Source: Rickettsiaceae bacterium H1
GTDB lineage: Bacteria; Pseudomonadota; Alphaproteobacteria; Rickettsiales; Anaplasmataceae
Direction of reading: 5' to 3'
Assembly (NCBI GenBank): GCA_018101195.1
Contig: JACDQH010000003.1
Span: 62,001-126,000, forward strand
DNA length: 64,000 nucleotides
The position numbers were made by a program, and so were the translations under genes. The notes beneath the pieces are model-generated. The model did no database searches. It was not told where the DNA came from and saw only the letters and a program-made list of their open reading frames with translations. Shown here one piece after another: positions 1 through 7,573 of the stretch; the stretch's first letter is position 1, and each line of letters starts with the position of its first letter.

Positions 1-246
1 TCAGGTTTATTCTTCATTTTGTTAGGAAAAATATTTCTAGGTTTTGAGAGTAATAATACGGTTAAATTTCCTATAAATAATGGTAAAGGTTACTTTCCGC
101 TTGCATTAACACTCCGTATGGTCGGTGCATGTATAACGATCATTTCTTTAATTAGTTTCGACTTACTACACGGCCTCAACAAGACATCTTTAGAAGATAC
201 TTCGATTGCAATAACCGAAGGAATGGCAACAAGTGCGGCAAATTAA
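1..246 (+). CDS. C-terminal end of an unknown membrane protein (5' truncated)
   Basis: The reading frame is open from the first base of the window and ends in TAA at 244-246, so this is the last ~81 residues of a gene that begins outside. One or two hydrophobic stretches are visible: the first residues, rich in Phe, Leu and Ile, and a segment around PLALTLRMVGACITIISLI. The tail is hydrophilic, with several Ser, Thr and Glu. I do not recognise the family. Its stop overlaps the GTG start of the next methyltransferase gene by 14 bases, which suggests an operon. A TTG at 19 is an in-frame codon that could look like a start, but the frame continues upstream of it. Confidence 0.55.
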   Translation, partial: SGLFFILLGKIFLGFESNNTVKFPINNGKGYFPLALTLRMVGACITIISLISFDLLHGLNKTSLEDTSIAITEGMATSAAN

Positions 247-892
247 TCAGTGTGACTCGTTAACATATATAGAAAATTTATTTACTACCGAAGAAGACTT
301 AACGCTAAAAGAAATACACGCACAATTTTCTGATAAAAAGAAATTTATTCAAATAAGCTCCCTAGAAGGAAAAATTCTTTACATGTTGATAAAAATGAAT
401 TCGATAAAAAATATTGTCGAAATAGGAACCTTGGCAGGATATTCAACATTATGGATGGCAAAAGCAATACCGAAAACAGGCAAAATATATACGATAGAAA
501 AAAATACAGAACATGCACAAATTGCCAAAAGAAACTTTGCTAAACATGAGGAAGGTAGTAAAATCACTTTGCTTGAAGGCGAAGGATTAATTCAATTAAA
601 TCAACTGATAAAATTAGCACCTTTCGATATGATTTTCATTGATGCAAACAAAGACGGATATTGTAATTACCTGAATTGGGCAGAACAAAACATCAAAACA
701 AAAGGTTTGGTTGTTGCCGATAACACCTTGTTGTTCAATACGGTTTTTTTAGAAAAACCAACAAATAATATTTCACTAAAATCATGGGCGATAATGAAAA
801 AATTTAATAAGCGTATTTCTGATAAAACAAAATATGACTCTATAATGTTACCTACAACAGAAGGGTTAACCGTTACTATCAAGAAATCTTAA
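233..892 (+). CDS. Class I SAM-dependent O-methyltransferase (COMT/CCoAMT type)
   Basis: A 219-residue protein of the O-methyltransferase family 3 type, which transfers a methyl group from S-adenosylmethionine to a hydroxyl acceptor, usually with divalent metal. The SAM-binding Rossmann start VEIGTLAGYSTLWMA lies near residues 62-76. The acidic motif IYTIEKN follows near 87-93. The metal/catalytic stretch FDMIFIDANKDGY lies near 131-143, and GLVVADNTL near 159-167 completes the usual order. Length fits the family (about 210-230). The start is GTG at 233, inside the end of the upstream gene, so translation is probably coupled. The acceptor substrate cannot be told from sequence. Confidence 0.85.
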   Translation: MRQINQCDSLTYIENLFTTEEDLTLKEIHAQFSDKKKFIQISSLEGKILYMLIKMNSIKNIVEIGTLAGYSTLWMAKAIPKTGKIYTIEKNTEHAQIAKRNFAKHEEGSKITLLEGEGLIQLNQLIKLAPFDMIFIDANKDGYCNYLNWAEQNIKTKGLVVADNTLLFNTVFLEKPTNNISLKSWAIMKKFNKRISDKTKYDSIMLPTTEGLTVTIKKS

Positions 893-1454
893 AAAGTGCT
901 TTTACCTAAAATTAGGAAAAATTTTAAATAATAACAACCATTAAAATGTAAAAAACGATAAAACAAATTGTCAAATAATAGGCAATTATGTTTTAATAAC
1001 CCAAAGAATTAAAAAAGAATAAAATTACTAATGCATTTACCATATTTGCACAACACACAACCCAACCATCTTGCCAACTATAAAAACTGGTTTGGCATAT
1101 ATAAGAATAAACAATATCAATTTTTTTGGCTAGAGTTTTACGGTCTTTCAAGCAAATTACGTTCTACTCAAAGCTTTAAATAAGTACCGGGACATATTTT
1201 TAGCAAAAATTTATTAGATCAGAAAGAATTAAGCTGCTTGCATTAGATGTAGAAATTTCCATACCTGCAGCATCGTTTACCTTGCTTTATTCCGGTATCT
1301 ATTACTTCTAGTTTACGCAAAAGAAGAATACCAAAAAAAGACGATGGCACAGAATAATCAGACTATGTAAGCCATTTTAAAGACATGATTTTATAAGTAA
1401 TCCCCTATAACTAGTTCCAGTTACCTTAGTATACACTTGATAAAGGAGTTAATT
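893..1454. other. 562-base gap, probably decayed coding DNA
   Basis: No tRNA or family-level coding match is visible. One 50-residue open frame runs from ATG 1031 to TAA 1181-1183 on the plus strand. It is rich in Tyr, Phe, Asn and Lys and has no recognised motif. The rest is interrupted in all frames. The length in an otherwise compact region suggests the remnant of a lost gene. Both neighbouring genes point into the gap with their 3' ends, so no promoter is needed here. Confidence 0.4.
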
Positions 1455-2066
1455 TTATTGGAAATCATTGTAAATAAAGCCACTAGTTGTTACTTGAAGC
1501 TTAGTCATTAATGCAAGCAACTGTTGTAGTACATAACATTTCTCTAATCCGGTTTTTATCACGCAAGTCGTCTTGTTACACTTATGTTGTTGAAAAATAA
1601 TGTCTTTTGCTATTTCATCGTTATAACTCGTTCGTTTAATCAAGCGTTGATTCTGAATTCCAGGGTTAGTTTTTACCACAATAACGATATCACATAATTT
1701 ATTTGCCTTTACCTTAAACAAAAGCGGCATGTTTATTACTACACCATTAAAACGCAATCTTCGATAAAAGAAAATAAACCGATGCAATTTCTTCATTACT
1801 ATGGGATGAACGATATTTTCTAACAGCACCAAATTATTTAAATCCTTAATCAAATATTTAATTAATTTTTTCCTATTTATTACGCTTTTTTCTATTGCAT
1901 CGGGAAAAAACTTTCCTATTTGCAATATTAATTCCCGATTATACCTATATAAATCATGAACCACTGCATCAGCATCGAACACAGGAAATTTGAATTTTTC
2001 TTTTAAGTAAAACGAAACAAGATTTTTGCCGCTAGCAATCGCACCGGTGACGCCGATTATCTTCAC
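1455..2066 (-). CDS. coaE: Dephospho-CoA kinase
   Basis: Last step of coenzyme A synthesis: ATP-dependent phosphorylation of the ribose 3'-hydroxyl of dephospho-CoA, in the cytosol. The 203 residues match the family length. The N-terminus has the usual IIGVTG strand followed by a P-loop reading GAIASGKN (about residues 8-15), then the FDADAVVHDL motif near 30-39, typical of CoaE. The P-loop is odd: the residue after Lys is Asn where CoaE normally has Ser/Thr, and the second Gly is Ala. The start is GTG at 2066, overlapping the TGA of the upstream mechanosensitive channel gene (GTGA), so the two are translationally coupled. The C-terminal third is Lys/Thr/Leu rich and divergent. Confidence 0.88.
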   Translation of the reverse strand: MKIIGVTGAIASGKNLVSFYLKEKFKFPVFDADAVVHDLYRYNRELILQIGKFFPDAIEKSVINRKKLIKYLIKDLNNLVLLENIVHPIVMKKLHRFIFFYRRLRFNGVVINMPLLFKVKANKLCDIVIVVKTNPGIQNQRLIKRTSYNDEIAKDIIFQQHKCNKTTCVIKTGLEKCYVLQQLLALMTKLQVTTSGFIYNDFQ

Positions 2067-3157
2067 AATAATACATCGTCACCACGAGCAACAGCCTCAT
2101 ATAATTCTTTTTCATGTACTTCCACCGTCGCATCGGGAAATACGAGACTGGCACCAAGAGAATTAACTATTTTCATAATTTGAATCAAAGCATCTTGCCT
2201 GACTGCTTTATATTCACTCCAACTGGTAGCTTTAGTAAATGCATACAAATGAAGAGTAAATATCTTACTTCCTATGGAATCTACATTAGCTAAAATGTCT
2301 AGACGCGTATCAATTCCTTCGTGCTTACTCAACATTTTTGTTACTTCTTCCGTAATAGTATTTATGATTCCCGGATTATCAAATCTAACTCTAATAAAAT
2401 CGTTAATCCTACGATTGGTCATTCTTGAATCATTTTGCACAATAATAGTTGAAAAGAGTGAATTAGGAATGTAAATAGGCCTTCTTTCATAAGTTATAAT
2501 TTTAGTTACACGCCAACTAATCTCAGTAACAAAACCAGAAATTTTTTTATCCGGAGAAGAAATTCTATCACCTACTACGAATTGCTTATCTAAGGCAATA
2601 GCCATCGAACCAAAAAGATTTGCCAATAAATCTTTTGCTGCAAGACCTGCTGCAATACCTCCTATCCCTCCAAATGTAAGAATACCGCTTATATCGAGCC
2701 CGAGGGTATTAACAACGATCAATGCAGTACCAGTAATTATGGTTATCTGCATTATTTTGTCTAAAAGAACTAATCGAATTTGTTTCCCATGTTTACTATA
2801 GTATAACTTAATACCTGAAAGTACTCTTAATAAGTACCATGCTATGATCAAAGCAATACTAATATTTCTTATCTCGATAATGTCAGGTATTATTTGTTTT
2901 AGTACTCGCGCCGAACTTGCTTCCAAATTATAAAAGGCAGCGCTTACGCTAAGGTAAGCGGATAAAATAATAATTAATAAGAATAATGGAAGTTTAAGCT
3001 TTGGAATTATAACAGATCTTACAATACCACCTTTTCTATCCTTTTTAAATAATTTAGATTCTTTCAAAATCAAAAAAATGCCAATTAAAATTGCTATGAT
3101 TGTAAGATAAAATCGCCAATAAATACAATGGGATAATACAACTTCTAAATTTATGAT
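2063..3157 (-). CDS. MscS-family small-conductance mechanosensitive channel
   Basis: Inner-membrane channel thought to release solutes on hypo-osmotic shock. The recognisable core is GILTFGGIGGIAAGLAAKDLLANLFGS, split here as a Gly/Ala-rich pore helix followed by the AAKDLLAN motif, then FVVGDRI and the beta domain, as in MscS. The first standard start is TTG at 3075, giving 336 residues. The frame stays open upstream and encodes another hydrophobic helix (YLTIIAILIGIFLIL). A good AGGAG ribosome-binding site at 3160-3164 sits 5 bases before an in-frame ATA (3152-3154) and 2 bases before ATC (3155-3157). I therefore extend the gene to about 3157, assuming a non-standard start; 3075 is the conservative alternative. 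It is followed by coaE with a 4-base overlap. Confidence 0.8.
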   Translation of the reverse strand: MINLEVVLSHCIYWRFYLTIIAILIGIFLILKESKLFKKDRKGGIVRSVIIPKLKLPLFLLIIILSAYLSVSAAFYNLEASSARVLKQIIPDIIEIRNISIALIIAWYLLRVLSGIKLYYSKHGKQIRLVLLDKIMQITIITGTALIVVNTLGLDISGILTFGGIGGIAAGLAAKDLLANLFGSMAIALDKQFVVGDRISSPDKKISGFVTEISWRVTKIITYERRPIYIPNSLFSTIIVQNDSRMTNRRINDFIRVRFDNPGIINTITEEVTKMLSKHEGIDTRLDILANVDSIGSKIFTLHLYAFTKATSWSEYKAVRQDALIQIMKIVNSLGASLVFPDATVEVHEKELYEAVARGDDVLL

Positions 3158-3348
3158 AACTCCTAAATTTATAATTAACTTTTTTATTTTTAAAATAACC
3201 TAATACTTTTTGCTAAATTATTCAAGCGATTATTATATTTTTTTGCCATAAATAAATTAAGCAACTTCTTAGTTATTATATAAGCTTAAAATTATTAGCT
3301 CTGAGGTATAAGATAAGCCAGCTGAGACACCACAAAAATTGGTATTCT

Positions 3349-4389
3349 TCACCTTAAGTCAATACCGATTGCTTCCGTAAGATTTTTAAAACCATCTTTT
3401 TTCAATAAATCGATTAACTCTAAATTGATCTTATCTATCAATGCAAAACCTTGATAAATCAATCCCGTATAAACTTGAATTAACGAAGCACCAGCTTTTA
3501 TTTTGCAATAACCATCCCTACCATTAGAGATTCCTCCGCATCCGATAAGTGTTATCTTGCCTGATGTCAGCTTGTACATATCTTTAAGAACCTGTGTTGA
3601 TAAAGAAAACAGGGGTTTACCGCTTAACCCTCCTTTCTCACTTTTGTATGCAGATTTTAAACTCGAACTACGTTCTACCGTGGTATTAGTTAACACCAAG
3701 CCGTCTACATTAAATTCTAAAGCAAGTTCTGCGATATTTTCTTTATCTTTTTCGGTAATATCGGGAGAAATTTTCAATAATATAGGCACATTTTTTTTAC
3801 TGCTTTTTTCGTTAATTGCGCTTAACAAATCACGCAGCCTGTTCTGTTGCTGTAAATCACGCAAGCCGGTAGTATTAGGTGAAGAGATATTAATAGTTAT
3901 ATAATTGGCAAATTTACGTACGTTTTCAATCAATTGCACATAATCCAATATAGGATCCGCTTGATCCTTATTTTTCCCTATATTTATTCCTACGACCCCA
4001 TTATAACTTTTTGCAAACCATTTCTTTAAATTTTCAACTCCTTCGTTGTTAAATCCCAACCTATTTATTATCGCTTCGTCTTCCATCAAACGAAAAATTC
4101 TGGGTTTAAGATTTCCCAGTTGCGGTTTCACCGTTACGGTCCCTACTTCGACGAAACTAAAACCGCAACTTAACAATTGCCGAACACATTCGGCATTTTT
4201 ATCAAAACCGGCGGCTAAACCGATAGGATGATCGAAAGATAACCCCAGAGCATTCGTTTGCAAAACATCGCCGTAATTTGTTAGTTTATTTTTCACTAAA
4301 TTACATTTTAAAGAAAAAATAGCTAACTTATGGGCTAATTCCGGGTTAATTTTCAATAAAAAACGACTAGCAAAAGAAATGATATTCAC
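3349..4389 (-). CDS. pyrD: Dihydroorotate dehydrogenase (quinone), class 2
   Basis: Membrane-associated FMN enzyme that oxidises dihydroorotate to orotate with a quinone acceptor, the fourth step of pyrimidine synthesis. 346 residues, as for class 2 enzymes. The N-terminal amphipathic region (first ~40 residues) is the quinone/membrane-binding part. GLAAGFDKNAE near 57-67 and INISSPNT near 165-172 (base-catalyst Ser region) follow. LVLTNTT, SGKPLF and the phosphate-binding IGCGGISNGRDGYCKIKAGASLIQVYTGL stretch near the C-terminus complete the signature, with GGIS and QVYTGL typical. The start is ATG at 4389. Fragments of this 5' end are found twice downstream in the triplicated region (5063 and 5821). 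Confidence 0.95.
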   Translation of the reverse strand: MNIISFASRFLLKINPELAHKLAIFSLKCNLVKNKLTNYGDVLQTNALGLSFDHPIGLAAGFDKNAECVRQLLSCGFSFVEVGTVTVKPQLGNLKPRIFRLMEDEAIINRLGFNNEGVENLKKWFAKSYNGVVGINIGKNKDQADPILDYVQLIENVRKFANYITINISSPNTTGLRDLQQQNRLRDLLSAINEKSSKKNVPILLKISPDITEKDKENIAELALEFNVDGLVLTNTTVERSSSLKSAYKSEKGGLSGKPLFSLSTQVLKDMYKLTSGKITLIGCGGISNGRDGYCKIKAGASLIQVYTGLIYQGFALIDKINLELIDLLKKDGFKNLTEAIGIDLR

Positions 4390-4429
4390 AACAGAGAATA
4401 ATATAACGAAAACCCGAAATCTTAAGTGC

Positions 4430-4924
4430 CTAACTTTCAGTTGTCATTTCAGTACTTTTATTACAACAATTTATCACAGAATTTATTCCTTTATCAACGG
4501 CAAGCGTAACCGGAATTAATAACCAAGTAGCGGGATTTCCTGCAATAGCCCAATCTTTTACCATGGAAAAACTATCTCTTTTTTCGTTTTGACCTTTATT
4601 AATACAAAAACTGGCAACTTGAATAAAAAAAGATGTGAACAAGAATGCCAAAGGCATAAAAGCTGTTAAGCCTAAAGCAAGGTTCGGTCTACCAATATTT
4701 ATCAAATGTTTACCGGCAAAAATCATTCCGATATATAACCCTGCGGTTAACCCTAACGTATTAACAACTTGTCCTGAAATCAAAATACAGGAAGCCTCCT
4801 CATTATCACTATTCTTATGTACAAAGCAGGTTGTAATAATCGGTAAAAGCGTTATATGTTGGGCAACTAAAGCCAAGATATTAGTCAATTTGTTTTTTTG
4901 ATAGTTAATCGCCATTTTTTTCAT
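4430..4924 (-). CDS. Four-helix membrane protein, triplicated family, copy 1
   Basis: A 164-residue protein of no family I recognise. Four hydrophobic segments are visible at about residues 14-36 (LTNILALVAQHITLLPIITTC), 45-72 (VVNTLGLTAGLYIGMIFAGKHL), 78-107 (Phe-rich) and 130-150 (NPATWLLIPVTLAVDKGINSVI). A short Lys/Asn/Asp/Glu loop lies between helices 1 and 2, and a Lys/Glu/Arg loop before the last helix. The C-terminus ends CCNKSTEMTTES, which is identical in copy 2. The start is the ATG at 4924, with a second Met three residues later. It sits between the 3' edge of the repeat and pyrD, transcribed in the same direction as pyrD. The role is unknown; an inner-membrane location is inferred. 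Confidence 0.75.
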   Translation of the reverse strand: MKKMAINYQKNKLTNILALVAQHITLLPIITTCFVHKNSDNEEASCILISGQVVNTLGLTAGLYIGMIFAGKHLINIGRPNLALGLTAFMPLAFLFTSFFIQVASFCINKGQNEKRDSFSMVKDWAIAGNPATWLLIPVTLAVDKGINSVINCCNKSTEMTTES

Positions 4925-5155
4925 TTAAAATCCCAAACAATTATTAATTGATAACATTACTTAAGATTTTTATCAATTCTTTTTAAAGTTTAAAGCACAT
5001 GCTATCCTTTTCGCTTGAATTAATTAAAAAAGCGATGTTCAAAAAACTACCGCTTATTACCCTTTAAAAAAATAGCTAACTTACGGGCTTTTTAATAAAG
5101 AACGATTACAAAAGAAGCGATATTCAAAACAGATGAATAATAATATCTTAAGTGC

Positions 5156-5665
5156 CTAACTTTCAGTTGTCATTTCAGTACTTTTATTACAACAATTTAT
5201 CACAGAATTTATTCCCTTATCAACGGCAAGCGTAACCGGAACTAATAACCAAGTAGCGGGATTTCCTCCAATAGCCGCATCTTTTGCCAGGGAAAAATTA
5301 TCTCTTTTGTCTTGACCTTCATTAACATAAAATATACCGACAGCAACTTGAATTAAATAAGATATTAAAACGAATGTACCAGGCATAAAAACTGTCAAGC
5401 ACAAAGCAATGTTCGGTCTACCAATACTCATCAAATGTTTGCCGGCAAAAGCCAGTCCGACATATAATCCTACGGTTAACCCTAACGTATTAAAAGCTTG
5501 TCCTATAAACAAAAGAGCCTCCTCATTACCATTAGCTTTAGCTTTAGCTTTATATGCAAGGCAGGTTGTAATAATCGGTAAAAGCGTTATATGTTGGGCA
5601 ACTAAAGCCAAGACATTAGTAAATTTGTTTTTTTGATAATCAATTCTTGTACAATTTTCCAGCAT
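5156..5665 (-). CDS. Four-helix membrane protein, triplicated family, copy 2
   Basis: A 169-residue paralogue of the protein at 4430-4924 in the second repeat unit. The first helix (LALVAQHITLLPIITTC), the FAGKHL-x-x-IGRPN turn, the NPATWLL-x-PVTLAVDKGIN helix and the last dozen residues are shared almost residue for residue. The loop after helix 1 differs: it has acquired a short Ala-Lys repeat (KAKAKANGNEEA). The N-terminus starts MLENCTRIDYQKN instead of MKKMAINYQKN. The open frame is complete, so the copy is probably functional. The intergenic DNA on both sides is the pyrD/surA scar sequence. Function unknown. Confidence 0.75.
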   Translation of the reverse strand: MLENCTRIDYQKNKFTNVLALVAQHITLLPIITTCLAYKAKAKANGNEEALLFIGQAFNTLGLTVGLYVGLAFAGKHLMSIGRPNIALCLTVFMPGTFVLISYLIQVAVGIFYVNEGQDKRDNFSLAKDAAIGGNPATWLLVPVTLAVDKGINSVINCCNKSTEMTTES

Positions 5666-5917
5666 TTTTTCTTTTAATCTTCAAACAATTATATAATTTA
5701 TTAACTATAACATTGCTTAAAATTTTTATCAATTCTTTTTAAAGTTTAAAGCATATGCTATTCTTTTCGTTTGAATTAATTAAAAAAGCGATGTTCAAAA
5801 AATTACCGTTTATTACCCTTTAAAAAAAATAGCTAACTTACGGGTTTTTTAATAAAGAACGATTACAAAAGAAGCGATATTCACAACAGATGAATAATAT
5901 AACGAAAATCTGAAGTC

Positions 5918-6418
5918 TTAAACACTTTCGTAGCCTGAGTAGTTACAAGACTTTATCACAGAATTTATTCCCTTATCAACGGCAAGCGTAACCGAAACTA
6001 ATAACCAAGTAGCGGGATTTCCTCCAATAGCCGCATCTTTTGCCAGGGAAAAACTATCTCTTTTGTCTTGACCTTCATTAACAATAAAATATACCGACAG
6101 CAAATTGAATTAAAGAAGATATTAAAACGAATGTAACAGGCATAAAAACTGTCAAGCACAAAGCAATGTTCGGTCTACCAATACTCATCACAAGTGTTTG
6201 CCGGCAAAAGCCAGTCCGACATATAATCCTACGGTTAACCCTAACGTATTAACAACTTGTCCTGCCATCAAAATAAAGTTCATCGCATCATCATCGTCAA
6301 CCTTATGTGCAAGGCAGGTCGTAATAATCGGTAAAAGCGTTATATGTTGGGCAACTAAAGCCAAGACATTAGTAAATTTGTTTTTTTGATAATCAATTTT
6401 TGTACAATTTGCCAGCAT
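5918..6418 (-). pseudogene. Broken copy 3 of the triplicated membrane-protein family
   Basis: The third unit still encodes the family's N-terminal half (frame 6188-6418, starting MLANCTKIDYQKN and ending at FAGKHL). It then shifts frame at about 6187-6195, where two extra bases are present compared with copy 2 (ATCACAAGTGTTTG versus ATCAAATGTTTG). A second shift near 6085-6115 separates the C-terminal part (5918-6103), which carries the NPATWLL and AVDKGINSV motifs. The last residues are also changed: the CCNKSTEMTTES ending is replaced by an unrelated tail. It is read as a pseudogene in early decay. Single-base sequencing errors in AT-rich repeats are the alternative. Confidence 0.75.
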
Positions 6419-6538
6419 TTTTTTTTATTTTTAAACAACTATATAATATTAACTATAACATTGCTTAAAATTTCTATCAATTCTTTTAAAAGTTTAAAGC
6501 ATATGCTATTCTTTTCGTTTGAATTAATTGAAAAAGCG

Positions 6539-7573
6539 ATGTTCAAAAAACTACTGCTTATTACCCTGCTGTTACCCTTGGTTTTAAACGCCGAAGTTAA
6601 AATAATAGCTACGGTAGAAAACGAAGTTATTTCCAACATAGACGTAAAAAAAGAATCGCAAATGTTAGCAAAACTTGCTAATGTTAAGATTAATGAAGAG
6701 AATCACAAAGTATTTTTCAGGGAAGCTACCGAATATTTGATAAATCGAATTTTATTCGAAAAAAAAGCAAAAGAATTAAGTATCTCAGTCTCCGAACAAG
6801 AAGTGGAAAAAAAAATTAAACAGCTTACTCAATCACCGAATTTCACAACACAGATGAAAGATATTGATCATACCGTGTTGACACAACAAATTCGATCTAT
6901 TATTACTCAAGAAAAAGTCATAGCAGAAGAAGTAATACCCTATATTACTGTTAATAACAGAGAAGTAAAAGATTTTAAAGAACAAAACGAGAAACCCGTC
7001 ACTTTTGTCGAATTGGCAAAAAGGGAAAACGATAAGGAACAAAATTATTTAGGCTTATTTCAACTCGAAGAATTAAACAAGGAATTACGAAAATCATTAG
7101 AAAAAATGCATATCGGAAAATTAGACCGAAACCATAATATTAAGTTACTTGATAAACTTAAAGTCAAAAAATCAATTCTTAATAAAAAATTCGACTTGGT
7201 AAAAATTACATCAATAGACATAGAAAGCATTAATGATTTACTCACTCAAAAACAAATTTCTTGTGATAATTATCCTAAAAAACCAAACAAATTAACTAAT
7301 ACTAAAATAAATAACTTTAAATCTAACAATACAGAAATCGAAAACGAAATGTATAAACAATTATTGAAAATGGAAGGGGGTAACATAAGTATAAGTAAGA
7401 TAATCAAAGAAGGTGACGAAAAATATTCCATTTTAATATTATGTAACACCGTTACCAACACTAATGAAAACATGGAAATACAAGAACGAATTTTCAGGCA
7501 TAAGTTAGCTGTAGAAACCCAAGCCTATATAAAACGATTAAGACAAAACAGCATAATACGTAAAAATGACTGA
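6539..7573 (+). CDS. SurA-like periplasmic chaperone (SurA N-terminal domain type)
   Basis: A probable periplasmic folding factor for outer-membrane proteins. From ATG 6539 the protein has 344 residues. It begins with a clear signal peptide (Lys-Lys, then LLLITLLLPLVLNA) followed by EVKIIATVENEVISNIDV, the usual start of SurA. The next ~100 residues (LINRILFEKKAKELSISVSEQEVEKKI) match the SurA N-terminal helical domain. I see no convincing parvulin PPIase domain in the C-terminal half, which is Lys/Asn rich. The frame is open from 6386, but upstream codons lack a signal-peptide start, so 6539 is chosen. Its 3' end overlaps glmM by 8 bases. Copies of its first bases lie in the upstream repeats. 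Confidence 0.75.
   Translation: MFKKLLLITLLLPLVLNAEVKIIATVENEVISNIDVKKESQMLAKLANVKINEENHKVFFREATEYLINRILFEKKAKELSISVSEQEVEKKIKQLTQSPNFTTQMKDIDHTVLTQQIRSIITQEKVIAEEVIPYITVNNREVKDFKEQNEKPVTFVELAKRENDKEQNYLGLFQLEELNKELRKSLEKMHIGKLDRNHNIKLLDKLKVKKSILNKKFDLVKITSIDIESINDLLTQKQISCDNYPKKPNKLTNTKINNFKSNNTEIENEMYKQLLKMEGGNISISKIIKEGDEKYSILILCNTVTNTNENMEIQERIFRHKLAVETQAYIKRLRQNSIIRKND

Larger units (their letters stand above)
4312..6567. repeat. Tandem triplication of a ~750-base unit with pyrD/surA hybrid scars
   Basis: Three direct repeats cover roughly 4312-5062, 5063-5820 and 5821-6567. Each unit contains, in order, the 5' end of pyrD, a membrane-protein gene on the minus strand, and the first bases of the surA-like gene (ATGTTCAAAAAACTA then TTATTACCC). 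At 5056-5070 and again at 5814-5830 the surA start is joined directly to a pyrD piece (AATAGCTAACTTA), so both internal junctions carry the same scar. The layout implies one tandem duplication between a point inside surA and a point inside pyrD, followed by a second amplification. The intact pyrD and surA starts remain at the outer edges. Confidence 0.9.

Noticed and set aside
4312..6567. Repeated units considered as a CRISPR array or insertion sequence
   Set aside because: Units are ~750 bases and coding, without short repeats and spacers, without a transposase, and without terminal inverted repeats.
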